From positions 1 through 41,749 of the IMG/VR virus record IMGVR_UViG_3300047471_000082: a stretch of DNA of 41,749 bases; one strand, 5' to 3'. The position numbers and the translations under genes were made by a program. How positions within the stretch are numbered: position 1 is the first letter of the stretch; every line of letters begins with the position of its first letter. The stretch is from a virus. This document shows, in pieces, positions 13,299-19,386 of this stretch. A model generated the notes under the pieces. The model did no database searches. It saw only the letters and a program-made list of their open reading frames with translations, and was not told where the DNA came from.

Positions 13299-13507
13299 CG
13301 CACCATCTCCTGCCGGGGACACAGCGCGACGAATGGCCGAAGCCGTCAGAAGCGGCAATGGAAGCCGAGCAAGACGGGCCACGCGGGATTATGCGAGATG
13401 AAGTTTCCGGCATTTCCATGAGATGTATCCGATCTTATCAACCATTGCCGCCTGAGGCGGAATATGCACGCTGGCGGCACATTTTTCGCGGGGGAGGGTG
13501 CGAGTGA
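13295..13507 (+). CDS. Micro-operon gene 6: hypothetical protein, 70 aa
   Basis: GTG at 13295 overlaps the previous TGA by 4 nt. The soluble product (VTHHLLPGTQRDEWPKPSEA, then SYQPLPPEAEYARWRHIF) has no known motif. It ends GGGCE just as the next GTG begins. Confidence 0.6.
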   Translation: MTHHLLPGTQRDEWPKPSEAAMEAEQDGPRGIMRDEVSGISMRCIRSYQPLPPEAEYARWRHIFRGGGCE

Positions 13508-13620
13508 TTACCGCCGCCGTCATCTTGTCAGTAGGTATCTATTTCGCGCTCCACGACTTTGGCGTGGACATCAAAAGGGCCGCGAATCTCATCGCTGAAG
13601 CGATACGGAGGACACCATGA
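13504..13620 (+). CDS. Micro-operon gene 7: membrane microprotein, 38 aa
   Basis: GTG at 13504 is preceded by GGGGGAGGG. The N terminus (ITAAVILSVGIYFALHDF) is a short membrane helix; the rest is an amphipathic basic helix (IKRAANLIAEAIRRTP). It overlaps its neighbours by 4 nt on both sides. Function unknown. Confidence 0.6.
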   Translation: MITAAVILSVGIYFALHDFGVDIKRAANLIAEAIRRTP

Positions 13621-13781
13621 CAATGCTACGTGCTGGAGAAACACCTATCCACGAACAACTGCGGAGAACAATTGCCGCGATGGCCCGAGCGACCTCTTTG
13701 CCATCTGACGCCTGGACGCGCTTTGATGCGAAGCTGCGGCAGATGGCCGACAAGCCGTTGGCGGAACGGGAGGCCCAATGA
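13617..13781 (+). CDS. Micro-operon gene 8: helical microprotein, 54 aa
   Basis: ATG at 13617 has a strong GGAGG five nt upstream. The soluble helical product (HEQLRRTIAAMARATSLP, then FDAKLRQMADKPLAEREAQ) has no recognised domain. It overlaps the next gene by 4 nt. Confidence 0.65.
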   Translation: MTMLRAGETPIHEQLRRTIAAMARATSLPSDAWTRFDAKLRQMADKPLAEREAQ

Positions 13782-13954
13782 GAGGCGATGTGACGTTTGC
13801 GCCGACTGCGCGGACCGAAGGCCGCATCAAGACCGCGCTGATCTGGACGATGGTGATCGTGCTGCTGCCGGCCCTGTGGGTCATCAGCTTCATCGTCCAG
13901 AACGTCGGCTGGAACGATGATGACGGGAAACCGCTGCCGGTCAGGCATTGGTAG
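13778..13954 (+). CDS. Micro-operon gene 9: single-pass membrane protein, 58 aa
   Basis: ATG at 13778 follows GGGAGG. Residues 15-45 include a membrane helix (ALIWTMVIVLLPALWVISFI), with a polar N-terminal arm and an acidic C-terminal end (NDDDGKPLPVRHW). It is the last clear gene of the plus-strand operon. Function unknown. Confidence 0.65.
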   Translation: MRGDVTFAPTARTEGRIKTALIWTMVIVLLPALWVISFIVQNVGWNDDDGKPLPVRHW

Positions 13955-14021
13955 AGACACCACGGCCATTCCCGATGTCCCCCGCGAATTCAAGGGCTAT
14001 CGGTTCGACCTCTGGCGGTAG
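13920..14021 (+). CDS. Possible microprotein after the operon, 33 aa
   Basis: ATG at 13920 opens a frame overlapping gene 9 by 35 nt and ending TAG at 14021. The second half (TAIPDVPREFKGYRFDLWR) reads like protein, but the overlap breaks the 4-nt pattern and the ribosome binding site is weak. Confidence 0.25.
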   Translation: MTGNRCRSGIGRDTTAIPDVPREFKGYRFDLWR

Positions 14022-14081
14022 ACGATCCCGCCTGAGTAGCCACCCAATGGACGCAGCAGAGTCGAAGGCGATGAATCGAGC

Positions 14082-14112
14082 GTCAGGGCCATGCCGTGGA
14101 AATGCCCCTGAC
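14082..14112 (+). terminator. Hairpin downstream of the micro-operon
   Basis: GTCAGGGCCAT (14082-14092) pairs with ATGCCCCTGAC (14102-14112) with a single mismatch around a 9-nt loop. No T-run follows, so it may be a 3' end stabiliser or part of an RNA rather than an intrinsic terminator. Confidence 0.4.
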
Positions 14113-14302
14113 CTAGCCTCCAACGCGGGACGGTTCGAGATCGGTGATTCCGTTCCCCCGCTCGTGCCTGCTGTCAAACGGAGCGCGGCTCAAACGTGCG
14201 AGTTCGCCCAAATGCCAGGCTTATGAAGGGAGCGGTTTGCCAAGGTCAGTCCAGTCCGGTAAACTTGGACTTCCTCGGCGACGTGCCTTGAACACGCTGC
14301 CG

Positions 14303-14362
14303 CTGATTGGCCTAAACAATCAGCACACTGAAACGGGCCTCACGGCCCGATTCGTGTTTCAG
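14303..14362. terminator. Paired hairpins between convergent operons
   Basis: CTGATTG/CAATCAG (14303-14309, 14317-14323) is followed at once by a bipartite hairpin: outer stem CTGAAAC/GTTTCAG (14328-14334, 14356-14362) around inner CGGGCC/GGCCCG (14334-14339, 14344-14349). Position at the end of two converging transcripts suggests bidirectional termination. Confidence 0.55.
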
Positions 14363-14371
14363 GCGTCTATT

Positions 14372-14509
14372 CTACTTCAAAAACGGCCAAGCAATCGCAA
14401 GGCCGAGCGCGATGACGGCCCACGCTAATAGATTTTGGCCGCGGGCGCGGAGTTCTTCAATCGCGCCCAAAACGAGGGCCACGAGCGCAAAGACAATCGT
14501 CCAGTTCAC
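14372..14509 (-). CDS. Small two-helix membrane protein, 45 aa
   Basis: GTG at 14509 has a strong GGAGG and overlaps the upstream TGA (GTGA). The product has two hydrophobic helices, NWTIVFALVALVLG and AWAVIALGLAIAWPFL, joined by a charged turn (EELRARGQ). Its size and layout fit a small holin, antiholin or other lysis-associated membrane protein. It is the last gene of the lysis region and is followed by terminator-like hairpins. Confidence 0.6.
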   Translation of the reverse strand: MNWTIVFALVALVLGAIEELRARGQNLLAWAVIALGLAIAWPFLK

Positions 14510-14742
14510 TGTCCACCTCCGTTCGCGTCGGCATGCGCGAGCACCCGGCGTATTTCCGTGTCCTCAGACAACCAGTCAATCATGACCAACATTTCGGCTG
14601 GCGTGAGGTCGGGACCATGCACCGCCTTCACGGCCCTGATCAGGGCTTCGGCGGCGGTAACGCCCAACGGCAAAAGAACCTGGAGAATCGAGGCGATGGC
14701 CTCGATGCGGGCTGACTGCGGGTCGATGTTGGGGTCGGTCAT
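14506..14742 (-). CDS. Small helical protein of the lysis region, 78 aa
   Basis: ATG at 14742 overlaps the lipoprotein stop by 4 nt. The protein (ARIEAIASILQVLLPLGVTA, then AAEALIRAVKAV and an acidic tail) has one moderately hydrophobic helix, perhaps membrane-associated. No family recognised. The coupled position between a lipoprotein and a two-helix membrane protein suggests a lysis-related role. Confidence 0.6.
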   Translation of the reverse strand: MTDPNIDPQSARIEAIASILQVLLPLGVTAAEALIRAVKAVHGPDLTPAEMLVMIDWLSEDTEIRRVLAHADANGGGQ

Positions 14743-15230
14743 TTGAAGGCCTTGATGGTCACGCCGAGGCGACCGAGTTCGTCAGACACCAGTTGGATCG
14801 CATCAAGGACGAGCTTGTAGGCCGGATTGGCGCTCACCGTCCGCGCAATCGCGAGCACTTGGTCGATGATGCGGGCAAAGTCACTAAACGCCTTCGGCGC
14901 GGGCTGGTCGGCCGTCCATAACCTCAAGCTCGGCACGAGCGTGTCATGCTCGAAGTCGAAGGCCAGCGCCAGCCCTTCGGAGATGTTCCTGAACTTGTTA
15001 GTCGTCAGGCCGTAGGAGGCCGCAGCAGGCGTGCAGTCAGCAATCGGCGTGTAAGGCACCTTCGAGGCTATTTCGTCGTTACAGGCGTGTCGTAGGGCAT
15101 CCTGCAAGTCGTCTAGGGACTTCTCTACCGCCGTCGTGAGCTTAACCGACTGTGAACGGGTATGGATCGCACAGCCCTGCAAGACGAGGCAGACGGCGAG
15201 GATGACGGCGGTGCGCTGGCGGGTCCGCAT
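14739..15230 (-). CDS. Phage-encoded lipoprotein, possible outer-membrane lysis factor
   Basis: The N terminus MRTRQRTAVILAVCLVLQGC is a clear lipoprotein signal with lipobox LQGC, so the mature protein would start at Cys20 and be lipid-anchored. The remaining 140 residues are helical (SVKLTTAVEKSLDDLQDALR, DFARIIDQVLAIARTV). Position in the lysis region suggests an outer-membrane spanin-type component, but it is longer than typical o-spanins and no partner is certain. A superinfection-exclusion lipoprotein is the main alternative. Confidence 0.7.
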   Translation of the reverse strand: MRTRQRTAVILAVCLVLQGCAIHTRSQSVKLTTAVEKSLDDLQDALRHACNDEIASKVPYTPIADCTPAAASYGLTTNKFRNISEGLALAFDFEHDTLVPSLRLWTADQPAPKAFSDFARIIDQVLAIARTVSANPAYKLVLDAIQLVSDELGRLGVTIKAFK

Positions 15231-15604
15231 TATACGTTTCCTGACTGCACCGGGAAGCGCTTTTCCAAGCCGCTGAGGATGGTCGCGCTGGACTTCAAGG
15301 CTTCGCCTAATGCCGCGAGGGCCGCGAACCAGAGCGCATGTTTGAAGTTGATAGTCGGCATGCTATCCCCAACGGTCGCACTCGCCAGATTGCCGATGGT
15401 CGTCAGGGACAGAAACACCGTCACGCCGACGTTTGCCGCCCGAATCAAGACCGCCCGAAGCGGCGTCACGACCTGCGTGATGATGTTCGGTAGATGGTCA
15501 GGAGTCACGGCGACCGTCTTGTCAGGCATGACCGCCGCCCCGTCATTGCCCACCATCGCTACGACGAGCGGCGGCGGAATCGGTCCTGTCGTGTCGGTTC
15601 CCAT
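15230..15604 (-). CDS. Putative holin-like membrane protein, 124 aa
   Basis: ATG at 15604 follows AGGAG. After a polar proline-rich N terminus, residues 52-78 (RAANVGVTVFLSLTTIGNLA) and 87-110 (FKHALWFAALAALGEALK) form two likely membrane helices, with a short basic C terminus. Its place beside the endolysin and lipoprotein genes supports a holin. The helices are only moderately hydrophobic, so confidence is limited. The stop and the next ATG overlap (TAATG). Confidence 0.45.
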   Translation of the reverse strand: MGTDTTGPIPPPLVVAMVGNDGAAVMPDKTVAVTPDHLPNIITQVVTPLRAVLIRAANVGVTVFLSLTTIGNLASATVGDSMPTINFKHALWFAALAALGEALKSSATILSGLEKRFPVQSGNV

Positions 15605-15625
15605 GTCAGTAGCTCCTCACGGCCA

Positions 15626-16186
15626 TTAACCAGAACATCCCATTTGCACAGTGCAATCAGCGCCGAGATATTGGATGGCATCGCGCAGCACCGTGATGCT
15701 GTCCTTCAACTGCCCGATGCCGTAATTGCACTGATTGCACAACATACCGCGCACTTGACCAGTCTTGTGGCAATGGTCAACGCAAAGTTTCTCGGTCAAT
15801 TTATGGCAAATGGCGCACCTGCCATTCTGGCGCTGGATCATGGCATCTCGGTGAGCGAGAGTGATGCCATATTTTGCGCGCAATGTCGCTTCAGACGTTA
15901 CCTGTTTTCGAGTCAAACCTCGCCGCCGACCATGTTTCGCCACACAGCCACAATTCCTAGAGGGCTTGCGCGTGCCGACTAAACTGAAAAGCAGCACATC
16001 TCGCACGGTCCCACAATCGCAGCGACAGGTAATCTTGCGAGGAAAATTAGGTCGAGGGCGATGGGAGGGATGTGCAATCCCTCGAGGAGCTTCAGCCAAT
16101 GCCGTCCACATGCCAAATCGCTCGCCAGATTCTAAGGCACGAGGCGCAATACCAGTCCGACTCATTCGAACGGGCTGCATGGACAT
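15626..16186 (-). CDS. Recombination endonuclease VII family nuclease
   Basis: Residues 104-165 carry the endonuclease VII core: KYGITLAHRDAMIQRQNGRC, then CHKL, CVDHCHKTGQVRGMLCNQC and NYGIGQL, with zinc cysteines 124/127 and 150/153 and the DHCH catalytic segment at 137-140. The N terminus has its own CRCDCG...NCGC cluster (residues 54-81), a DNA-binding zinc domain seen in homing nucleases. The gene interrupts the lysis cassette between endolysin and holin-like genes, so mobile insertion is more likely than packaging resolution. ATG at 16186 overlaps the endolysin stop (TGATG). Confidence 0.85.
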   Translation of the reverse strand: MSMQPVRMSRTGIAPRALESGERFGMWTALAEAPRGIAHPSHRPRPNFPRKITCRCDCGTVRDVLLFSLVGTRKPSRNCGCVAKHGRRRGLTRKQVTSEATLRAKYGITLAHRDAMIQRQNGRCAICHKLTEKLCVDHCHKTGQVRGMLCNQCNYGIGQLKDSITVLRDAIQYLGADCTVQMGCSG

Positions 16187-16596
16187 CAGTAGCTCCAAAT
16201 CGTTGGCGTTTCGTGCGCGTCATCGACATGGATGAAGCGTCCGGTGCCCTTCTGATTCACGCCTAAGCCTGTGAAGCCCATCTGTAAGGCAATCGAGATG
16301 AGCGTAAAGGCTTTCACGCCGTCCACGCCGATGTCACAGGCCTTGCCCGTCGTATGCGGCCCATCGTCGCCCGTGGTTGACACGGCGGCATTGTGCGCCG
16401 GACTCCGGTAGCCGCTCGTAATCGGCAACGCGAACCCGCAGCGCATCCGCAACTCCTCGATGCGGTCCAAGAACTCTGGAACCACAAAGATCGTCCCATC
16501 GCTGTGGCAGGCCCATTCCGTCGCCGGGTCAATGTGCGGCCACCGCCAACTTCCCGGCGGCATCGCGGCGACAGACGGATAGAGCGTGCTGCTCAC
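16186..16596 (-). CDS. Endolysin, M15 family peptidase
   Basis: The 136-residue protein has the M15 zinc peptidase signatures: SGYRSPAHNAAV (residues 61-72), HTTGKACDIG with H81xxGxAxD88, and RFIHVDDAH with H123-V-D125. It would cleave the peptide stems of peptidoglycan for host lysis. There is no signal peptide, so it needs a holin. GTG at 16596 overlaps the upstream TGA by 4 nt. A virion-borne role is less likely given the neighbouring membrane proteins. Confidence 0.85.
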   Translation of the reverse strand: MSSTLYPSVAAMPPGSWRWPHIDPATEWACHSDGTIFVVPEFLDRIEELRMRCGFALPITSGYRSPAHNAAVSTTGDDGPHTTGKACDIGVDGVKAFTLISIALQMGFTGLGVNQKGTGRFIHVDDAHETPTIWSY

Positions 16597-16925
16597 TTAA
16601 CGACAGTCTTGACGCACGTTTTGTCCAACTGATTCACCTGACAGCCATGCGCTTTGCCGTAGGGCACCACGAGCGCATCCATCTTGCGCCCGAGGTCATC
16701 TGCCGATGCTTGGAAGTCTTTGTAAGCCTGCGAAGCCTGCAAGACCAACTGCGCCTTCTCAAACTGCGTCTGAAGTAACGTGATTTGAGTGGCGAGAAGC
16801 TCCGGCAGCGGCTCTGCCGCCGGCGTCGGAGTGGGGGCGACCTTCTGCGCCGGCACGTCGGGCTTGGCTTGCGTGAACGGCACCGCGAGAAGGCCGAAGC
16901 TGAACAGCAGCGCAAAGGTTCTCAT
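16593..16925 (-). CDS. Exported small coiled-coil protein, 110 aa
   Basis: The N terminus MRTFALLFSFGLLAVPFTQA is a Sec signal with a likely cut after TQA. The mature part has a proline-rich linker (APTPTPAAEPLPEL) and a helix (QFEKAQLVLQASQAYKDFQA), with two cysteines near the C terminus. It would be periplasmic. Placed just before the endolysin, it could be an accessory lysis protein or an envelope factor. ATG at 16925 overlaps the upstream stop by 4 nt. Confidence 0.65.
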   Translation of the reverse strand: MRTFALLFSFGLLAVPFTQAKPDVPAQKVAPTPTPAAEPLPELLATQITLLQTQFEKAQLVLQASQAYKDFQASADDLGRKMDALVVPYGKAHGCQVNQLDKTCVKTVVK

Positions 16926-18712
16926 GCAGTTCTCCGGCGCAAGGGTAACACGGAGGGCAGACAGAACGCGCCCATCAAGAGCATGGCGAGGTTGACACCG
17001 GCCAAGAGAGGATCGGGCGTCGATTGCGAGACGTTGTAGATGAAGATGGCGCTGGCGTAAAACCCGCTCAACTTCGCCCGCGAGACGGCAATCATCAACT
17101 GATGGTGGGTCGGATCGACCATGACGCCGGAGATGATCGGCCCGCCATAGGCCGATGACTTGACGCCGCTTCCCGCCGAGGGCGACCCGAAGGTGGGCAA
17201 CTGCGAGACAAAGTCGCCATCCTCCGCATAGATCACGTTATAGGGCTGGCGGGTCGTGGCGATGACTTCCGCATACTGATCCGGGTTGTAAATCTGCATC
17301 CGCATCGCGTAACGCGAACTCGTCGGACTACCGTGGGCATACACCGCCCCCGCAAAGACGCCCCCGCCGACGACCGGCTTATGGTCGCCGGTCCCAAAAT
17401 CGAAATCCGTGGTCGTGAAGGCAATCGCGCCCGTGCCGGTGTTCACGCTGTCCACGCGCACAAAGGACAGATCATCCTGATTGCCGATAGCCCCAGCGGT
17501 GCAGCCGGCCCCATCCGCCAAGATGCAGGTCTTGACCCATAGCAAGTCGCCAGGGTTGACGTTATAGCCATCATGAGTGCTCGTGCTGGCAATCGAGAAG
17601 GTGCCTGAGGTGCCGTTAAAGGTCGGCGCGGGACTGCCCAAGACGGTCTGCGAGAGCCACCCGGATGGGTTCTGATAGGGCACCACCATGCCGTGCTTCA
17701 CGCCGTCGTCATACCAACCCATCGCGTGCGAGGTTTCCCAACTGAACCACCCGTGGCCTCCGTAGGGGTCCCACGTCGTCGTATACATGGCATCGGAGTA
17801 GTTCGCAAAGCCGATCTGCGCGGAATAGGGCGTCGTCGGAGCCGTGGCGGGCGTGCAGCCTAAGGTCGCGGGCGTTTGGGAACCGCTCGGCGCACAATTC
17901 GGCCCCGTGCTGTTGTTGACGTTGTGCTTTTCCAACTCCGTCAGGCTTGAGAGAAAATAGTCCGTCACTGAGGCGCAGGCATTGTTTGCCGGCGGATTAA
18001 TCGCCACGAGCACCGGGCCGTAACTATTCGCCGGGGCATAGCCGATTGGCCCCCCGAATCCCACCGCGAGATTGCGTCCCGCCGCCAGATGGTCCGTCAC
18101 CCATTGCGACGGAATGGTCAGGATGCCGCTCCCGACTTGCGTCATGTTGTAGGGCGTATCGAACCCCCAACAGCCATTCAACGTCGTCGTGTGTCCCGCA
18201 TCGGTCAACGTCCACGCCGCGAGGGTATTGTGCTGAAGCACGGCGGCGTAACTGGCATACCAACTCAGAAAGAGTTGACTCGCGGCCTCGTTCCAATACA
18301 ACCCTTGCGCGAAGACCGAGTTCTGATTTGGGATGTAGTTGTCGCCAGCATTGACCGGGATCGTGCCCCAATCGCCGCCCCAGCCTTCGACCGTGGCCTG
18401 CGTAATCGACCCGACGGCTGTGGCACAAGAGGAAGGCGTCGGTTCAGGATATTCGTAGAGATGCCCATCCGCCGCGAACTGGAAGTAATGCCGCGCCCCG
18501 CTTTCGTAGCGATAGCCAATCGGATAGGTCGTCGTGTAGCCAGGGCTGGCCGTCGGCATGTAGGGGCCGAGAAAGACCCCGCTACACGTGAGGTCGGAAA
18601 TCTTGATCAACCCGGGGGCTGGCCCTGCGGCTCCTGACAGGTAAATACCGATCCGTTGCGGGGCCACGAGCAGGACCACACAGAGCACCAGAATAGACTT
18701 CGCGTGCATCAT
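16922..18712 (-). CDS. Large exported protein with C-terminal membrane anchor, 596 aa
   Basis: ATG at 18712 overlaps the upstream TGA by 4 nt and begins a signal sequence (MMHAKSILVLCVVLLVAP). The long middle is rich in Gly, Thr, Tyr and Trp with strand-like segments (GGHGWFSWETSHAMGWYDDG, PYNVIYAEDGDF), like a secreted beta-propeller or sugar-binding protein. The last 33 residues are a proline-flanked hydrophobic helix ending LPLRRRTA, a layout like Gram-negative C-terminal sorting signals. It is probably displayed on, or anchored in, the host envelope. No enzyme family is recognised. Confidence 0.7.
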   Translation of the reverse strand: MMHAKSILVLCVVLLVAPQRIGIYLSGAAGPAPGLIKISDLTCSGVFLGPYMPTASPGYTTTYPIGYRYESGARHYFQFAADGHLYEYPEPTPSSCATAVGSITQATVEGWGGDWGTIPVNAGDNYIPNQNSVFAQGLYWNEAASQLFLSWYASYAAVLQHNTLAAWTLTDAGHTTTLNGCWGFDTPYNMTQVGSGILTIPSQWVTDHLAAGRNLAVGFGGPIGYAPANSYGPVLVAINPPANNACASVTDYFLSSLTELEKHNVNNSTGPNCAPSGSQTPATLGCTPATAPTTPYSAQIGFANYSDAMYTTTWDPYGGHGWFSWETSHAMGWYDDGVKHGMVVPYQNPSGWLSQTVLGSPAPTFNGTSGTFSIASTSTHDGYNVNPGDLLWVKTCILADGAGCTAGAIGNQDDLSFVRVDSVNTGTGAIAFTTTDFDFGTGDHKPVVGGGVFAGAVYAHGSPTSSRYAMRMQIYNPDQYAEVIATTRQPYNVIYAEDGDFVSQLPTFGSPSAGSGVKSSAYGGPIISGVMVDPTHHQLMIAVSRAKLSGFYASAIFIYNVSQSTPDPLLAGVNLAMLLMGAFCLPSVLPLRRRTA

Positions 18713-19386
18713 CGGGTGCGACCGCCGCCTTTCGGACTCGCGAGAATCGCGGCCGGGAAGGTCGAGCCGCCGCCGACATTCCCGCCTTCCCAATCCCACA
18801 TCTTCGCGGTTGTATCGATATAGCCAATCATCCCCGCGCTGCCGGCCGCAATCGCGCCCCCGCCAGCTTGGGTCGCAAACGATACGCCATTGTCATAGGC
18901 CGTTAACGTATCGCTCACGATGTCCAATTTGAGCGTGTGCCCATCGGTCCAACTATGGGAGCCGGAGCCAAGCAAGCTCCGCGTCCCGGTCGTGAACTTA
19001 TAGAAACTGTAACTACTTTCCAGCGTGATGCAGTAGGCATTGCCCGACGAGTCCGCCCGCACACAGACACCCTGATAGCCGTTCGTGCCTTTCTTGATGA
19101 CCACTTGGGCGTATTGATTCGCGTTGTAACTGTCGAGATTGTTATATTCGACGCCGTAATCCAGCCCATTCGCGGCCGGCGTCATCCCGTAATGGTCAGG
19201 GGCACAGGTCGCCGCTGAGCAACTGGACCAGACGCCAGTCAGCGTCACCGTCCAACTGGCGGTATAGGGCGATGCAGCCGTAACGTCTCGGTCGAACGTA
19301 TCCGTCGCCGGCAAGGCGCGACGAGCCGAGACGGACGGGCTGAAGGCTATCGCCGCCGCGATGAAGGCGAGGATAAGGCGCTTCAC
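18709..19386 (-). CDS. Exported concanavalin-like lectin-fold protein, 225 aa
   Basis: GTG at 19386 begins a clear Sec signal (MKRLILAFIAAAIAFSPSVSA). The mature protein resembles LamG/concanavalin-type sandwiches: DTFDRDVTAASPYTASW at the start, YAQVVIKKGTNGYQGVCVRA, and HTLKLDIVSDTLTAYDNG near the end. Such domains bind sugars. In phages they are usually virion parts; here the signal peptide predicts export. It sits between two larger exported proteins in a coupled string. Confidence 0.7.
   Translation of the reverse strand: MKRLILAFIAAAIAFSPSVSARRALPATDTFDRDVTAASPYTASWTVTLTGVWSSCSAATCAPDHYGMTPAANGLDYGVEYNNLDSYNANQYAQVVIKKGTNGYQGVCVRADSSGNAYCITLESSYSFYKFTTGTRSLLGSGSHSWTDGHTLKLDIVSDTLTAYDNGVSFATQAGGGAIAAGSAGMIGYIDTTAKMWDWEGGNVGGGSTFPAAILASPKGGGRTR

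Larger units (their letters stand above)
13955..14371. other. Convergent intergenic region, 417 bp, with hairpins
   Basis: Plus-strand early genes end at 13954 and minus-strand lysis genes end at 14372. No convincing gene lies between, apart from the weak frame ending at 14021. The region holds three hairpins (14082-14112, 14303-14323, 14328-14362). Frames on either strand have no good ribosome binding sites. A small RNA is possible. Confidence 0.5.

Noticed and set aside
14125-14150. T-loop-like GGTTCGAGATC in the convergent gap
   Set aside because: The flanking bases do not form a T-stem and no acceptor or anticodon arms are present, so it is not a tRNA.
13941-14226. Frames on both strands in the convergent gap
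   Set aside because: No good start signals, unusual composition, and overlap with hairpins.
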